From Polynucleobacter necessarius (GTDB taxonomy: Bacteria > Pseudomonadota > Gammaproteobacteria > Burkholderiales > Burkholderiaceae): 64,000 nt of DNA. The position numbers were made by a program, and so were the translations under genes. The notes below the pieces were generated by a model, which was given only the letters and a program-made list of their open reading frames with translations, ran no database searches and was not told the origin of the DNA. Shown here in pieces: positions 1-8,237 of this stretch (position 1 is the first letter of the stretch; every line of letters begins with the position of its first letter). Location of the stretch: the NCBI RefSeq assembly GCF_900096765.1, contig NZ_LT615228.1, forward strand, positions 998,669 to 1,062,668, given 5' to 3'.

Positions 1-595
1 TTCTTTGAGCATTCAAACCATTATTTGAAGTATGAATAGCGCTTCCAGAAATCGATAGGACTTCAGTCTCCCAGTAAAAGTCGATACCTAGTTCGTTTTC
101 GAAATAATTTGCCAGCTGAGGAATGGCTTCTCTAGATTCAACTCTAAATTCATGGGGGCTGTATAAAAGACCTAATGAATTTTTTAAATTTAGACTCTCG
201 ATATTGAAATGGCCAAGTGCTTCTAAAGTGGGATAGTCAGCCAGAGGGTAATATTTACAGTCAACCCCCATCGGTGTTTGGAGAAATGCTTTGGCCACTT
301 CAACCGCCTCTGGGCGCTGGCATACAATCCACGTGCCCTGGTGCAATACTTTAATGTTCGCCAAAGAGGCTAATTCCCGCCAGACTTGCGCTGAGTACAC
401 TGCCCTTCGCCAGGTGTCCCGGCTACTTTGCCCTGAGACCGTAATAAAACCAAAATTTCGGATAGAGGCGCCCGTACAACTAGCGTTTTGCTCAACGATT
501 GCTACTGATAAACCTCTTTTTTTGGCCTCATAAGCATGCGCCAATCCCACAATACCAGAACCCACTACCAGCAGATCATAATTTTTATTTGTCAT
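1..595 (-). CDS. FAD-dependent oxidoreductase of phosphonate operons (3' end outside window)
   Basis: The reading frame starts at an ATG at 595 and stays open to the left edge, so only the N-terminal ~198 residues are visible. Residues 8-16 form a Rossmann FAD-binding motif (VVGSGIVGL), followed by an acidic residue at the end of the second strand (VAIVEQ) and a GASIRNFGFI stretch typical of DAO-type flavin oxidases. Its start overlaps the end of the upstream alcohol dehydrogenase by 11 nt, which suggests translational coupling. DAO-type oxidases in phosphonate operons (family TIGR03364) are thought to act oxidatively on aminophosphonates. The exact substrate cannot be read from the sequence. 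Confidence 0.8.
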   Translation of the reverse strand, partial: MTNKNYDLLVVGSGIVGLAHAYEAKKRGLSVAIVEQNASCTGASIRNFGFITVSGQSSRDTWRRAVYSAQVWRELASLANIKVLHQGTWIVCQRPEAVEVAKAFLQTPMGVDCKYYPLADYPTLEALGHFNIESLNLKNSLGLLYSPHEFRVESREAIPQLANYFENELGIDFYWETEVLSISGSAIHTSNNGLNAQR

Positions 596-1658
596 TAACG
601 CTAAATCCTGCGAAGTTTTTTCCTCGAGCAGAAAGTCTAACCACATTTACCTGATCTTCAACTGTTTTGTCACGCGTGAGCGCAGGATATACCGAAAAAC
701 CAAGAGCAAGTAGCCATTCTTGCATCTCGGTCGGAGTTGAAAAATATTCTCCAATCGCCTGATTAATAGAGATCAAAATTTTGGATTCGCATTTGCTTTG
801 AATCAATAATTGCCATACATACGGTAACCAGTAGGCACAAGCTTGACCGTGCGTTTTTTTACTATTCATTGTCTGCGCATATGACAAAGCATGTGCAAGT
901 GCCGTTTGTGTTTTGGCCATAGCCATACCAGCAGACAATGCCGATTCTGAAAGTGCTTGACGATACTCTAGATTATTTAAATCATCGCGAAGAAGAGGTA
1001 AATAACGGCAAATTTTCTGTGCAGCATTAATCGCAAGATCATCCGTTTCTTTTGTACGATTGATATTCCAAATTGCCTCTAATGCATGCGAAAGAGCATC
1101 AATTGCTGCATCGCGCGAAATAATCCAGGGAGCTCCAAGACAAAGGCGGGGATCAATGATGGCAACATCGGCCAGAACCTGAGGTCCAAAAAAGGAATGT
1201 TTGCACTGGTTTTCAAAGTCCCAAATTGTCGCCGTAGGAGTCACCTCACTACCCGTGCCTGCAGTAGTAGAGGCCAACAAGAGGGGCATTTTTGGGAGAC
1301 TCTGATCTGCTATTGAAACATCAAGATGCCTGCTTAACCAAGCCTTGCCGTCAGGCTTAAAGCGCAATACTTTAGCAGCATCCATCACACTACCACCACC
1401 CATTCCCAGTAGAACAGAGTTACCGCAATCAGCATATCTCCAAAAATTATCCTGGAGGTCTTCAACGACTCTAATATCTGGCATACCTTGTTGATAAACC
1501 ACTTCCGAAAGAACTCTACCTTGCAATGATGATCTGATTTTCCTCATATCTGCATCAGAAATCTCTGGAATTCGCAAAATATGAAAACCACGATCAGGAA
1601 AAAGTGTTTCTAGCTCTGCAAGTAAGCCTGCACCAAAATAGATACTAGGCTTAGGCAT
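585..1658 (-). CDS. Iron-containing alcohol dehydrogenase, phosphonate-associated
   Basis: 357 residues, the usual length for the phosphonate-associated iron alcohol dehydrogenase family. The dinucleotide-binding motif GMGGGSVMDAAK is at about residues 85-96 and STTAGTGSEVTP at about 130-141. Metal-ligand candidates are the Asp of DAAIDALSHALEA and His residues near HALSYA and KTHGQA. It lies 3 nt after phnE and overlaps the FAD oxidoreductase start, inside a transport operon for phosphonates. A role in reducing or oxidising a phosphonate aldehyde/alcohol intermediate is inferred from context and family, not shown by the sequence. Confidence 0.82.
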   Translation of the reverse strand: MPKPSIYFGAGLLAELETLFPDRGFHILRIPEISDADMRKIRSSLQGRVLSEVVYQQGMPDIRVVEDLQDNFWRYADCGNSVLLGMGGGSVMDAAKVLRFKPDGKAWLSRHLDVSIADQSLPKMPLLLASTTAGTGSEVTPTATIWDFENQCKHSFFGPQVLADVAIIDPRLCLGAPWIISRDAAIDALSHALEAIWNINRTKETDDLAINAAQKICRYLPLLRDDLNNLEYRQALSESALSAGMAMAKTQTALAHALSYAQTMNSKKTHGQACAYWLPYVWQLLIQSKCESKILISINQAIGEYFSTPTEMQEWLLALGFSVYPALTRDKTVEDQVNVVRLSARGKNFAGFSVNDK

Positions 1659-1661
1659 TAT

Positions 1662-2474
1662 TTAACTTGCAAGCTTCCTTAAATAGGAAGAAATTAAATC
1701 GATGATTGTTACAGTGATAATCAGAATAATCAAAACTGCGCAGGTTTGAGGGTATTGAAACCCACGAATTACTTCATAAAGAATGACTCCAATTCCACCT
1801 GCACCAACCATTCCCACTACTGAAGCAGAGCGTACATTAGACTCAAATCGATACAAAGAATAGGAAACCCATAAAGGCATCACTTGAGGCAAGATTCCAT
1901 AAACAATCTCAGCCATTGGATGAGCGCCTGTAGCCCTAATACCCTCAATTGGTCTCGGATCAACCGCTTCAACAGCTTCTGAAAATAATTTTGCTAAGGT
2001 GCCAGTGGTATGTACAAATAAAGCTAAAACCCCAGCAAATGGGCCAAGTCCAACTGCCACAATAAATAACATGGCAAACACCATCTCATTTATTGCACGC
2101 AAGGCATCCATCAAGCGACGCACTGGTTGATACATCCAGGGACTTACTACATTAGAGGCGCTGAGCAAGCCCAGGGGAACAGCAGCAAGGATTGCAAGCA
2201 AGGTGCCCCAAATTGCAATCTGCACAGTAATTAACATTTCCCCTACATATAGCTTCCAATCCTTAAAATTTGGAGGGAAAAAGTCGGCGGCATACTTGCC
2301 CATATTGCCAGAATCTTTAATCAGATCCAAGGGGCGCATTTCTGCGCCCTGCCAGGCCCAGGCTAATACCAAGAAGAATAGCCCCCACCCTATGTAATAG
2401 GTCAGGCCATGCCTCTCCTCGAAGGCTCGCGCCTTAGCTCGATCTAAGGAAAGCTCTGAAACAGACCCACTCAT
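1662..2474 (-). CDS. phnE: Phosphonate ABC transporter permease PhnE
   Basis: 270 residues with about six hydrophobic segments. It belongs to the binding-protein-dependent transport permease family and carries the cytoplasmic EAA-like loop ([29 protein letters not shown] region, about residues 165-195) that contacts the ATPase. The C-terminal part ([22 protein letters not shown]) is characteristic of PhnE. Its start overlaps the end of phnD by 4 nt. It forms the inner-membrane channel for phosphonate uptake together with PhnC and PhnD. Confidence 0.92.
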   Translation of the reverse strand: MSGSVSELSLDRAKARAFEERHGLTYYIGWGLFFLVLAWAWQGAEMRPLDLIKDSGNMGKYAADFFPPNFKDWKLYVGEMLITVQIAIWGTLLAILAAVPLGLLSASNVVSPWMYQPVRRLMDALRAINEMVFAMLFIVAVGLGPFAGVLALFVHTTGTLAKLFSEAVEAVDPRPIEGIRATGAHPMAEIVYGILPQVMPLWVSYSLYRFESNVRSASVVGMVGAGGIGVILYEVIRGFQYPQTCAVLIILIITVTIIDLISSYLRKLAS

Positions 2475-3418
2475 TTGATCTTGGCCAAGGCCTCGTTGAG
2501 TTCAGCAACTTTTTTAGCCTTATCAGCATCACTCATAGTAGTGTCAGACTCTACCTTACGGATCTCTTTAAACAACTCCAATTGACGAATTGGATTTAAT
2601 TGAGCATTAGTAGATGGTCTAAATCCACCATAGTTATAGATATTCTTGAGTACTGCCTTTTCTTCTGGATTGGTTTTAGCATAGTTGTATACAAATTTTT
2701 TCAACTTCTCTTTTGTATCCTTATCCAAATCATTACGCCATACAAATGGGTCGCTCGGAATTAAAGGACTCTTCCAAATAATTTTGATCTCTTGAACTGC
2801 CTCAGGCTTGGTAGCAGCCAAGCGATCAACTTCTTCGGAGTTATTGGTGGCAACATCGAGTTGTTTAGCAAGAATTGCTTGCATATTTGCGCCATGGCTT
2901 GCGTTGCGAACTGTTTTAAAAACTTCTCTTGGCTCAATATTTCGCTTAGCGAAGATGTAATAACTCGGAACCAGGAATCCAGAAGTGGAGTTTGAATCAC
3001 CAATGCCAAAATTGATGCTCTTACCATTCTTAATTACATCATCCACATTATTGTAGGGAGAATCTTTTTGGGTAATTAAGTAAGATGTGTAACCGACCCC
3101 ACCATCGGCGTAAACTACTTGCGCAAAGACTTCACCATTCGCACGATCAACAGCCTCCATGGCTGCTTTATTTCCAAACCAAGCCACCTGTACTTTATTA
3201 AAGCGCATTGCCTCAATCACTCCGGCATAGTCTGGCGCGTAAAATGATTTCACTGTTAGGCCTGTTTGCTTTTCCATGTCTCTGAAAAAGGGCTCCCAAC
3301 GGTCTCTTTGAGCTGCGGCAGAATCCGTGGAAATAACTCCAAAACTAATTTCTTTAGCTTGTGCCACACATACTGATAAAGCCATTAACCCGGCCAAAAG
3401 TAATTTGCTTATTCTCAT
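2471..3418 (-). CDS. phnD: Phosphonate ABC transporter periplasmic binding protein PhnD
   Basis: 315 residues with an N-terminal Sec signal ([21 protein letters not shown], cleavage near residue 21). The mature part shows the PhnD fold features [40 protein letters not shown] and [17 protein letters not shown]. In PhnD proteins these regions line the phosphonate-binding pocket. A GGGAGA ribosome site lies just before the ATG. The start is 20 nt after the phnC stop. Expected to capture phosphonates such as 2-aminoethylphosphonate in the periplasm and deliver them to PhnE. Confidence 0.93.
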   Translation of the reverse strand: MRISKLLLAGLMALSVCVAQAKEISFGVISTDSAAAQRDRWEPFFRDMEKQTGLTVKSFYAPDYAGVIEAMRFNKVQVAWFGNKAAMEAVDRANGEVFAQVVYADGGVGYTSYLITQKDSPYNNVDDVIKNGKSINFGIGDSNSTSGFLVPSYYIFAKRNIEPREVFKTVRNASHGANMQAILAKQLDVATNNSEEVDRLAATKPEAVQEIKIIWKSPLIPSDPFVWRNDLDKDTKEKLKKFVYNYAKTNPEEKAVLKNIYNYGGFRPSTNAQLNPIRQLELFKEIRKVESDTTMSDADKAKKVAELNEALAKIK

Positions 3419-3438
3419 TTGAATCTCCCAAAAAAAGT

Positions 3439-4284
3439 CTACTGAACTAATGCGAGCTTTGGCTCAGATACACCAAGCTCTTGAACGCTAGAAAAATCAT
3501 CAAAATCCAAATCATCGAGATTGGATCCGTATAAATTTGCCAAGATGTCAGCAGTTAATGCTTTGGTTGGACCATCAAAAACTACTACGCCCTTATTTAA
3601 GGCAATGGTTCTCTCGCAATACTTTCTGGCAACTGGAATCTGATGCAAACTAGTAATGAATGTGAGATCTAATTTCTCAGACAAATTGACCATAGTCTCC
3701 ATCACCTTTCTGGATGATTCGGGATCTAAGGATGCGACTGGTTCGTCAGCCAATAAAATTTTTGCACCCTTGATTAATGCCCTGGCTATCGCAACTCGTT
3801 GTTGCTGTCCGCCTGAAAGATTTGATGCTCTTTGGTATGCAAAATCAATCAAACCAACCTTTTCAAGCGCATCTAGGGCTTTAGCCTTTTCTTCCAAAGA
3901 AAACCGTCGAAAAATAATCTCGGCAACACTCTTTTGAGGGCAAATACCAATCAAAACATTTGTTATCACATCTAATTGGTTTACCAAATTGAATTGTTGA
4001 AAGATGGTGCCAATTTCATTCCTCATTTGTCGCACGTTCTTAGGTAAATGGCCATTCGACTGCATCTGCCTGCCATAAATGAGGATTTCTCCACTACCTT
4101 TATCCAAAACCTCTAATCCACAAATAGCTCGAATGAGAGTGGACTTCTCCGAACCAGACGCTCCTAATAAAGACACTCTCTCGCCTGCGGCAACATCAAT
4201 AGATACATTGCACAAAGCCCGATTCTTCTTGCCATTTGAGAAGAAAGTCTTACTGGCATCTTCTATTTTTAGAACGCTATTCAT
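3439..4284 (-). CDS. phnC: Phosphonate ABC transporter ATPase PhnC with altered Walker A
   Basis: The start is placed at the ATG at 4284, which overlaps the preceding stop as ATGA; an upstream start at 4314 would extend 34 nt into the HD gene and is less likely. The ABC signature LSGGQQQRVAIARAL, Walker B ILLADEPVASLD and an H-loop histidine (TSLHQ) are all present. The Walker A, however, reads GASGSEKST. The glycine directly before the catalytic lysine is Glu (codon GAG, one transition from GGG), breaking the GxxxxGKS/T consensus. ATP binding should be poor unless this is a sequence error. The rest of the 281-residue protein is intact. Confidence 0.88.
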   Translation of the reverse strand: MNSVLKIEDASKTFFSNGKKNRALCNVSIDVAAGERVSLLGASGSEKSTLIRAICGLEVLDKGSGEILIYGRQMQSNGHLPKNVRQMRNEIGTIFQQFNLVNQLDVITNVLIGICPQKSVAEIIFRRFSLEEKAKALDALEKVGLIDFAYQRASNLSGGQQQRVAIARALIKGAKILLADEPVASLDPESSRKVMETMVNLSEKLDLTFITSLHQIPVARKYCERTIALNKGVVVFDGPTKALTADILANLYGSNLDDLDFDDFSSVQELGVSEPKLALVQ

Positions 4285-4838
4285 ATGCACTCTTGAGCCA
4301 ACTGAGTTAAGCAAGCTATTACAACTTCCTTTGCGGGGATTTTTAATTCCGAGTTCTTTCCCAACTCATCCCATTTGCGCAATAAAATAGCATCCTGCGC
4401 AAAAGTCATCGTGACAAATTGATTGCACTCTTCTAAAGTCATTTCCCCTCCTTGAAGCGCCAAGCTTCTGATGGAATCGGGAGATAAGAGTTTGCGATAT
4501 TCCGGATCAGTTGATACTAAATATCTTTTGGCATTAACATGCATCAAAACCGGGCAACTGACTTCTTCGGAAAAAAGTTGCGCTAGATAAGCTCCGCCAA
4601 TTTGCTCATGATGATCATCGTATCCATAACTAGTTGGGGTGCCCTCTTTGCTGGATAGAAGATGTCCAATATCATGCAGCCAAGCGGCTAACTGCAATTG
4701 AGGGCTAACACCACTCTCTTTAGCAAGCTGCCCACATTGCCAAGCATGAGCTAGTTGGGAGACCCCCTCACCGTCGTAGTGAAGATCGCCTTTTTTTTGA
4801 TAGAGCTCGGAGATTGCTTGGATAGATGTTTCCACCAC
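4281..4838 (-). CDS. PhnZ-type HD-domain hydroxyphosphonate oxygenase
   Basis: 185 residues, a compact HD-domain protein and first gene of the phosphonate operon; it begins with GTG. The PhnZ active-site pattern is visible: Tyr21 and Glu24 (HYDGEGVS), His31, His55-Asp56 (WLHDIGH), His77, and His100 with Lys104 (HVNAKRYL). In PhnZ and TmpB these residues bind a mixed-valent di-iron centre and the substrate, cleaving the C-P bond of 1-hydroxy-2-aminoethylphosphonate or its N-methylated forms to phosphate plus glycine or betaine. The hydroxylase partner (PhnY/TmpA) is not in the window. The substrate is inferred from family and context. Confidence 0.82.
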   Translation of the reverse strand: MVETSIQAISELYQKKGDLHYDGEGVSQLAHAWQCGQLAKESGVSPQLQLAAWLHDIGHLLSSKEGTPTSYGYDDHHEQIGGAYLAQLFSEEVSCPVLMHVNAKRYLVSTDPEYRKLLSPDSIRSLALQGGEMTLEECNQFVTMTFAQDAILLRKWDELGKNSELKIPAKEVVIACLTQLAQECI

Positions 4839-5136
4839 AGCAATATCGCAATCAAATATGACGATTTAATGTCAGCCCTGTAATACCCAAAATTAACGCT
4901 CAAAAGAGCATCTATGCAATCGTGAGCAATATTCTCCGGCCCCTACTTGCCATATATTTTGACTCAGCAAGCTTTAATCAATTATCCATCCATGACATGA
5001 GTTTGGATCAAGCAATGAGTATATTTACAGCGCCACTCACCCATGAATTCGTTTGCAGTACTTATTTCAATAACCAGAAGCATCTAAATAGAACATCATA
5101 AATCCTCTACCCGCACATTCTCCAGTCATCAGCATC
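4839..5136. other. Intergenic gap upstream of the phosphonate operon
   Basis: 298 bp without a convincing gene. It must hold the operon promoter. The only plus-strand reading frame is a 34-codon one starting near 5000 (MSLDQAMSIF...), with no recognisable family. No regulator gene is adjacent, so phosphate-responsive control could only be tested by looking for a Pho box. Confidence 0.4.
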
Positions 5137-5547
5137 CTAATATCGACGAGGCATACAACCTATTTTTAATAAATTGGCTGGCCAATTATCGCCTGAGGGA
5201 GATGAGCCAAATTGATCATTTAATTGGAAATTACCAAGCAATTTACCGTGAAGATTTGGCCCGGAATAATAACTTTCCGATAATGCAAACAGTCTTTTTG
5301 CATTGCAATCCAGTCGAATATTGGTGGCTTTTGATAAGTAGGATATGGCACCATAACTTTTGCATTGATTAAAACTCTCTACATAAGTAAAAGTCACCGT
5401 TGGAGGGGTTCTTATGATTGTATTTGTATCTATGTAGAGATTACCTTCATCCGTATAACCCGACACAGGCAAAAGATAGGCCCAAGCAGACTGTACCAAT
5501 AAAAGCTGTGCAAGTAATGAGACCCCAAATGCTAAAAGTTTTTTCAT
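5137..5547 (-). CDS. Secreted surface-adhesin E-like hypothetical protein
   Basis: Start chosen at the ATG at 5547, where a clear Sec signal begins (MKKLLAFGVSLLAQLLLVQSAWA); the frame is open further upstream but those residues are not signal-like. The mature ~113 residues contain YIDTNTI and two spaced cysteines around a FNQCKSY and RLDCNAKR pattern, then GDNWPANLLKIGC at the end. The pattern resembles the small surface-adhesin protein E domain found in many proteobacterial secreted proteins. Function unknown. No operon partner. Confidence 0.6.
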   Translation of the reverse strand: MKKLLAFGVSLLAQLLLVQSAWAYLLPVSGYTDEGNLYIDTNTIIRTPPTVTFTYVESFNQCKSYGAISYLSKATNIRLDCNAKRLFALSESYYSGPNLHGKLLGNFQLNDQFGSSPSGDNWPANLLKIGCMPRRY

Positions 5548-5701
5548 GCTGGTTTCATCCATTAAATATGCTTTGTGTGGCAGCGTATTATTTCTGATCG
5601 TTTGATGTCGGTAAAGTAATGCGAAATTCAAGCCTCATAAGACTTTAAACCAAATCCCACTCAGGGTCGCGTCTTTTGCACAATAGCCTATTGATATTGA
5701 C

Positions 5702-5731
5702 GTATTAATTTCCCACTCTAGAAATTAATAC
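5702..5731. promoter_or_regulatory. Perfect 11-bp inverted repeat upstream of the CitE-like gene
   Basis: GTATTAATTTC and its exact reverse complement GAAATTAATAC are separated by 8 nt. A second short inverted repeat, CCTATT-6 nt-AATAGG, follows at 5741-5758, and a related CAATAGCCTATTG element lies just upstream near 5682-5694. The spacing and position (about 80-110 nt before the start at 5813) fit an operator. A transcription-stop role for the divergent neighbour is a weaker alternative. Confidence 0.45.
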
Positions 5732-5812
5732 CATTTTTCCCCTATTAGGCCCAATAGGTATTCAGATATGATATTTCGACTCGTTTCGCTTTAATAGATA
5801 AAATTCATTCAA

Positions 5813-6683
5813 ATGATTAATACCACCAGACCACGCCGCTCTGTGCTGTATATGCCCGGAGCAAATACCAGGGCGCTTGAAAAAGCTAAAAGTCTAGCCG
5901 CCGATTCACTCATCCTTGATTTAGAAGATGCAGTAGCTCCAGATGCAAAAGTAATTGCCAGGGAAAATATTCGCTTAGCCTTTGAGTCAGGCTTTGGTCA
6001 CCGGGAAGCGGTCGTCAGAATCAATGGCCTCAACTCGCCTTGGGGTTTAGATGACAATTAAGGCATTTGCAAATACTCGGGCCGATGCCATCGTATTACC
6101 TAAAGTAGAGTCTGCCTCACAAGTTGCCGAAGCGGCCAATATCCTCGCTCAACTCAATGCACGCCCAGGTATCACCATCTGGGCAATGATTGAAACGCCG
6201 ATGTCTATTTTTAAGCTTCCTGAAATTACCAGCTCACACCCTTTGCTTGAAGCCCTTGTATTGGGGACCTCAGATTTAGTCAAAGATCTTCATGCTCGTC
6301 ATACTCCAACAAGAATTGAAACCCTAACCGCTTTATCACTTTCTGTCTTGGCTGCCAGGGCCCATGGTCTTTGCGTCTTAGATGGTGTGCACCTATCGCT
6401 CGATGATGAAGATGGCTTAAGACAGTCTTGTATTCAAGGTCGAGATATGGGCTTTGATGGTAAGACACTGATCCACCCCAGCCAGATTGCCCTTGCCAAT
6501 GAAATATTCGGCCCCTCCGAGGCCGAAATCAAAGAGGCTCAAGAGAGAATTGCTGCATATGATGCCGCCATCCAATCTGGAGCAGGCATTGCAGTGCTGA
6601 ATGGCAAGCTCATTGAAGAATTACATATTCAGGATGCCAAGCGCATATTGGCCTTAGCTTCTGCGATTAAATCATTTGCTTAA
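5813..6683 (+). pseudogene. HpcH/HpaI aldolase family CoA-ester lyase (CitE-like), frameshifted
   Basis: Two overlapping frames encode the two halves of one CoA-ester lyase. The first (5813-6061) ends after NGLNSPWGLDD; the second continues with IKAFANTRADAIVLPKVES. A single extra base around 6056-6059 (gac-aatt-aag) explains the shift. Removing it gives 289 residues, normal for the family. Family motifs RSVLYMPG, LDLEDAV, VLPKVES and DGKTLIHPSQI are present. Such enzymes cleave or form acyl-CoA thioesters such as malyl- or citramalyl-CoA. Likely inactive. Confidence 0.85.
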
Positions 6684-6757
6684 TTAAGTGCAATTTTCAG
6701 GGGGTCTAAGACTCAACCCTTCTTCACAGACTGTCCGCAAGGAAATAGAATGGAAAG

Positions 6758-7534
6758 ATGCCTAATGCCTTTAATTTTTCAGCATCTCCCTTTGATTGCT
6801 TAAACGCTCAAGAGCAAAAACTTGTCAGAGATAATATAGACATCGCCTACTTTAAAGAAGGTGAAGTCATTTTGGTTGTTGGCTCTGCCCCAACCCATCT
6901 ATTGACTCTCATTAAAGGCTTTGTACGCCAATTTGAAGACACTACTAAAGATTGGCTACTAGAACCCACCCCTGATAGCTTAATGAACTTAGCTATCTTT
7001 CTTGATGCCCACTCGATTACCGGTGACGCTAGCCTACTGGCCCAGGTAAAACAATCGCTGTTTGCCTTGGTTACCGATAATCAATTCTTGCTCGCACGTT
7101 TTGCTTCTGCAATCGAAAGCTTCTCTTCTGATATCGGCTGGTGGAATCGCCTGCTGACCCTCGGAGCAGAGCCCTCTGAGAATCGTATCAATCTTAAAAA
7201 AGCGGGTATCTTTTCCATTGTGCATGGCGTTCGCGCACTTGCGCTAGAAAATCATATTTGGGCTAACTCCACATCTGATCGAATTACCGAGCTCGTCAGA
7301 CTCCATAAAATACCAAAAGATTTAGCCAATGAAACTCTAGAGTCACTTCACCTCTTAATGGAATTGAGATTGAAAAGTGGTCTTATAGAACTCGAGACTG
7401 ACAAAGAGGTGTCTGGTGAAATTGACCTAAGTCGCCTTTCTACTTTAGAGCGCGATCTTCTTAAAGATGCTCTCAATGTAGTTAAACGATTCAAGACTTT
7501 TTTGCGCCAGCACTTTCATCTAGAGTTTGCATGA
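6758..7534 (+). pseudogene. DUF294-type cyclic-nucleotide/CBS/nucleotidyltransferase protein with large internal deletion
   Basis: The 258-residue frame is open, but it joins an N-terminal cyclic-nucleotide-binding-like segment (residues ~1-65, ending KGFVRQFE) straight to the C-terminal DUF294 segment (DWLLEPTPDSLMNLAIFLDAH onward). Full family members are roughly 600 residues with two CBS domains and a nucleotidyltransferase domain between these parts. All of those are missing here. The junction is near 6935-6955. An in-frame deletion of about 1 kb is inferred. Its stop overlaps the start of the next gene (ATGA), as expected for the intact operon. Confidence 0.7.
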
Positions 7535-8187
7535 ACCGGTTAGTCCCTGGTCCAATTAAAAGACTTTACAACGCTGTATGGCGTGAATGGCTTATTTACC
7601 ATCTCGCTGATGAACGCTATAAATTCATGTTCGACCCTCCCCCGCCAGACGAATGGGTGGTTCTTGACTGCGAGACTACTGGCCTGAATATCGCCAAGGA
7701 TCAAATCATCTCCATAGGGGCTGTGAGAATCGTCGGAAATAAGCTCATGACTAGCGAGCGTCTAGAGCTACTCATCAAACCAGACAAAGAGCTATCAGCA
7801 GAAAGCGTCAAAATTCATCGACTTCGTGAGCTTGATCTTGTTAATGGCTTAGCCCCAGAAATTGCAATCGCCAAGCTAATGCATTTCATCGGCAGCCGTC
7901 CCATTGTCGGCTACTACCTCGAGTTTGATGTGGCAATGCTTAATAAAGTCATCTGGCGCATGCTTGGCCAGGGACTCCCCCAAGAAAAAATTGAGGTTTC
8001 GGAAATGTACTACGAGTATAAAAATGCTCAACTACCGATCAATGAACGTGGTCAAATGATTGACCTGCGCTTTGAAACGCTGATGAAAGATTTGAGCTTG
8101 CCTGTGCGCGATGCGCATGATGCCCTCAATGATGCTGTTATGACTGGGCTAGCTTTTGTGAAGCTACGTCAATTACTGAGGCAATAA
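7531..8187 (+). CDS. DnaQ-like 3'-5' exonuclease
   Basis: 218 residues. Exonuclease motifs are visible: ExoI VVLDCETTGLN (Asp and Glu, about residues 44-54), ExoII with YYLEFDVAML, and ExoIII near RDAHDALNDAVMTGL, giving the DEDDh set. The family is that of DNA polymerase III epsilon-like exonucleases that commonly follow DUF294 proteins. It overlaps the preceding gene by 4 nt and is followed immediately by a strong hairpin terminator. Likely a stand-alone nuclease. The catalytic set is intact even though its operon partner is truncated. Confidence 0.82.
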   Translation: MNRLVPGPIKRLYNAVWREWLIYHLADERYKFMFDPPPPDEWVVLDCETTGLNIAKDQIISIGAVRIVGNKLMTSERLELLIKPDKELSAESVKIHRLRELDLVNGLAPEIAIAKLMHFIGSRPIVGYYLEFDVAMLNKVIWRMLGQGLPQEKIEVSEMYYEYKNAQLPINERGQMIDLRFETLMKDLSLPVRDAHDALNDAVMTGLAFVKLRQLLRQ

Positions 8188-8213
8188 AAAACCAGGATTG
8201 CTCCTGGTTTTTT
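8186..8213 (+). terminator. Rho-independent terminator after the exonuclease gene
   Basis: A perfect 12-bp stem (AAAAAACCAGGA / TCCTGGTTTTTT) with loop TTGC lies directly after the stop. The A and T runs make it usable in both directions, so it also ends the convergent actP transcript. Confidence 0.88.
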
Positions 8214-8237
8214 ATGAATTACAACATCAAATACTTC

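Noticed and set aside
291..533. 80-residue plus-strand open frame at the left edge
   Set aside because: Lies opposite the FAD oxidoreductase frame, which has a clear Rossmann motif; no domain of its own.
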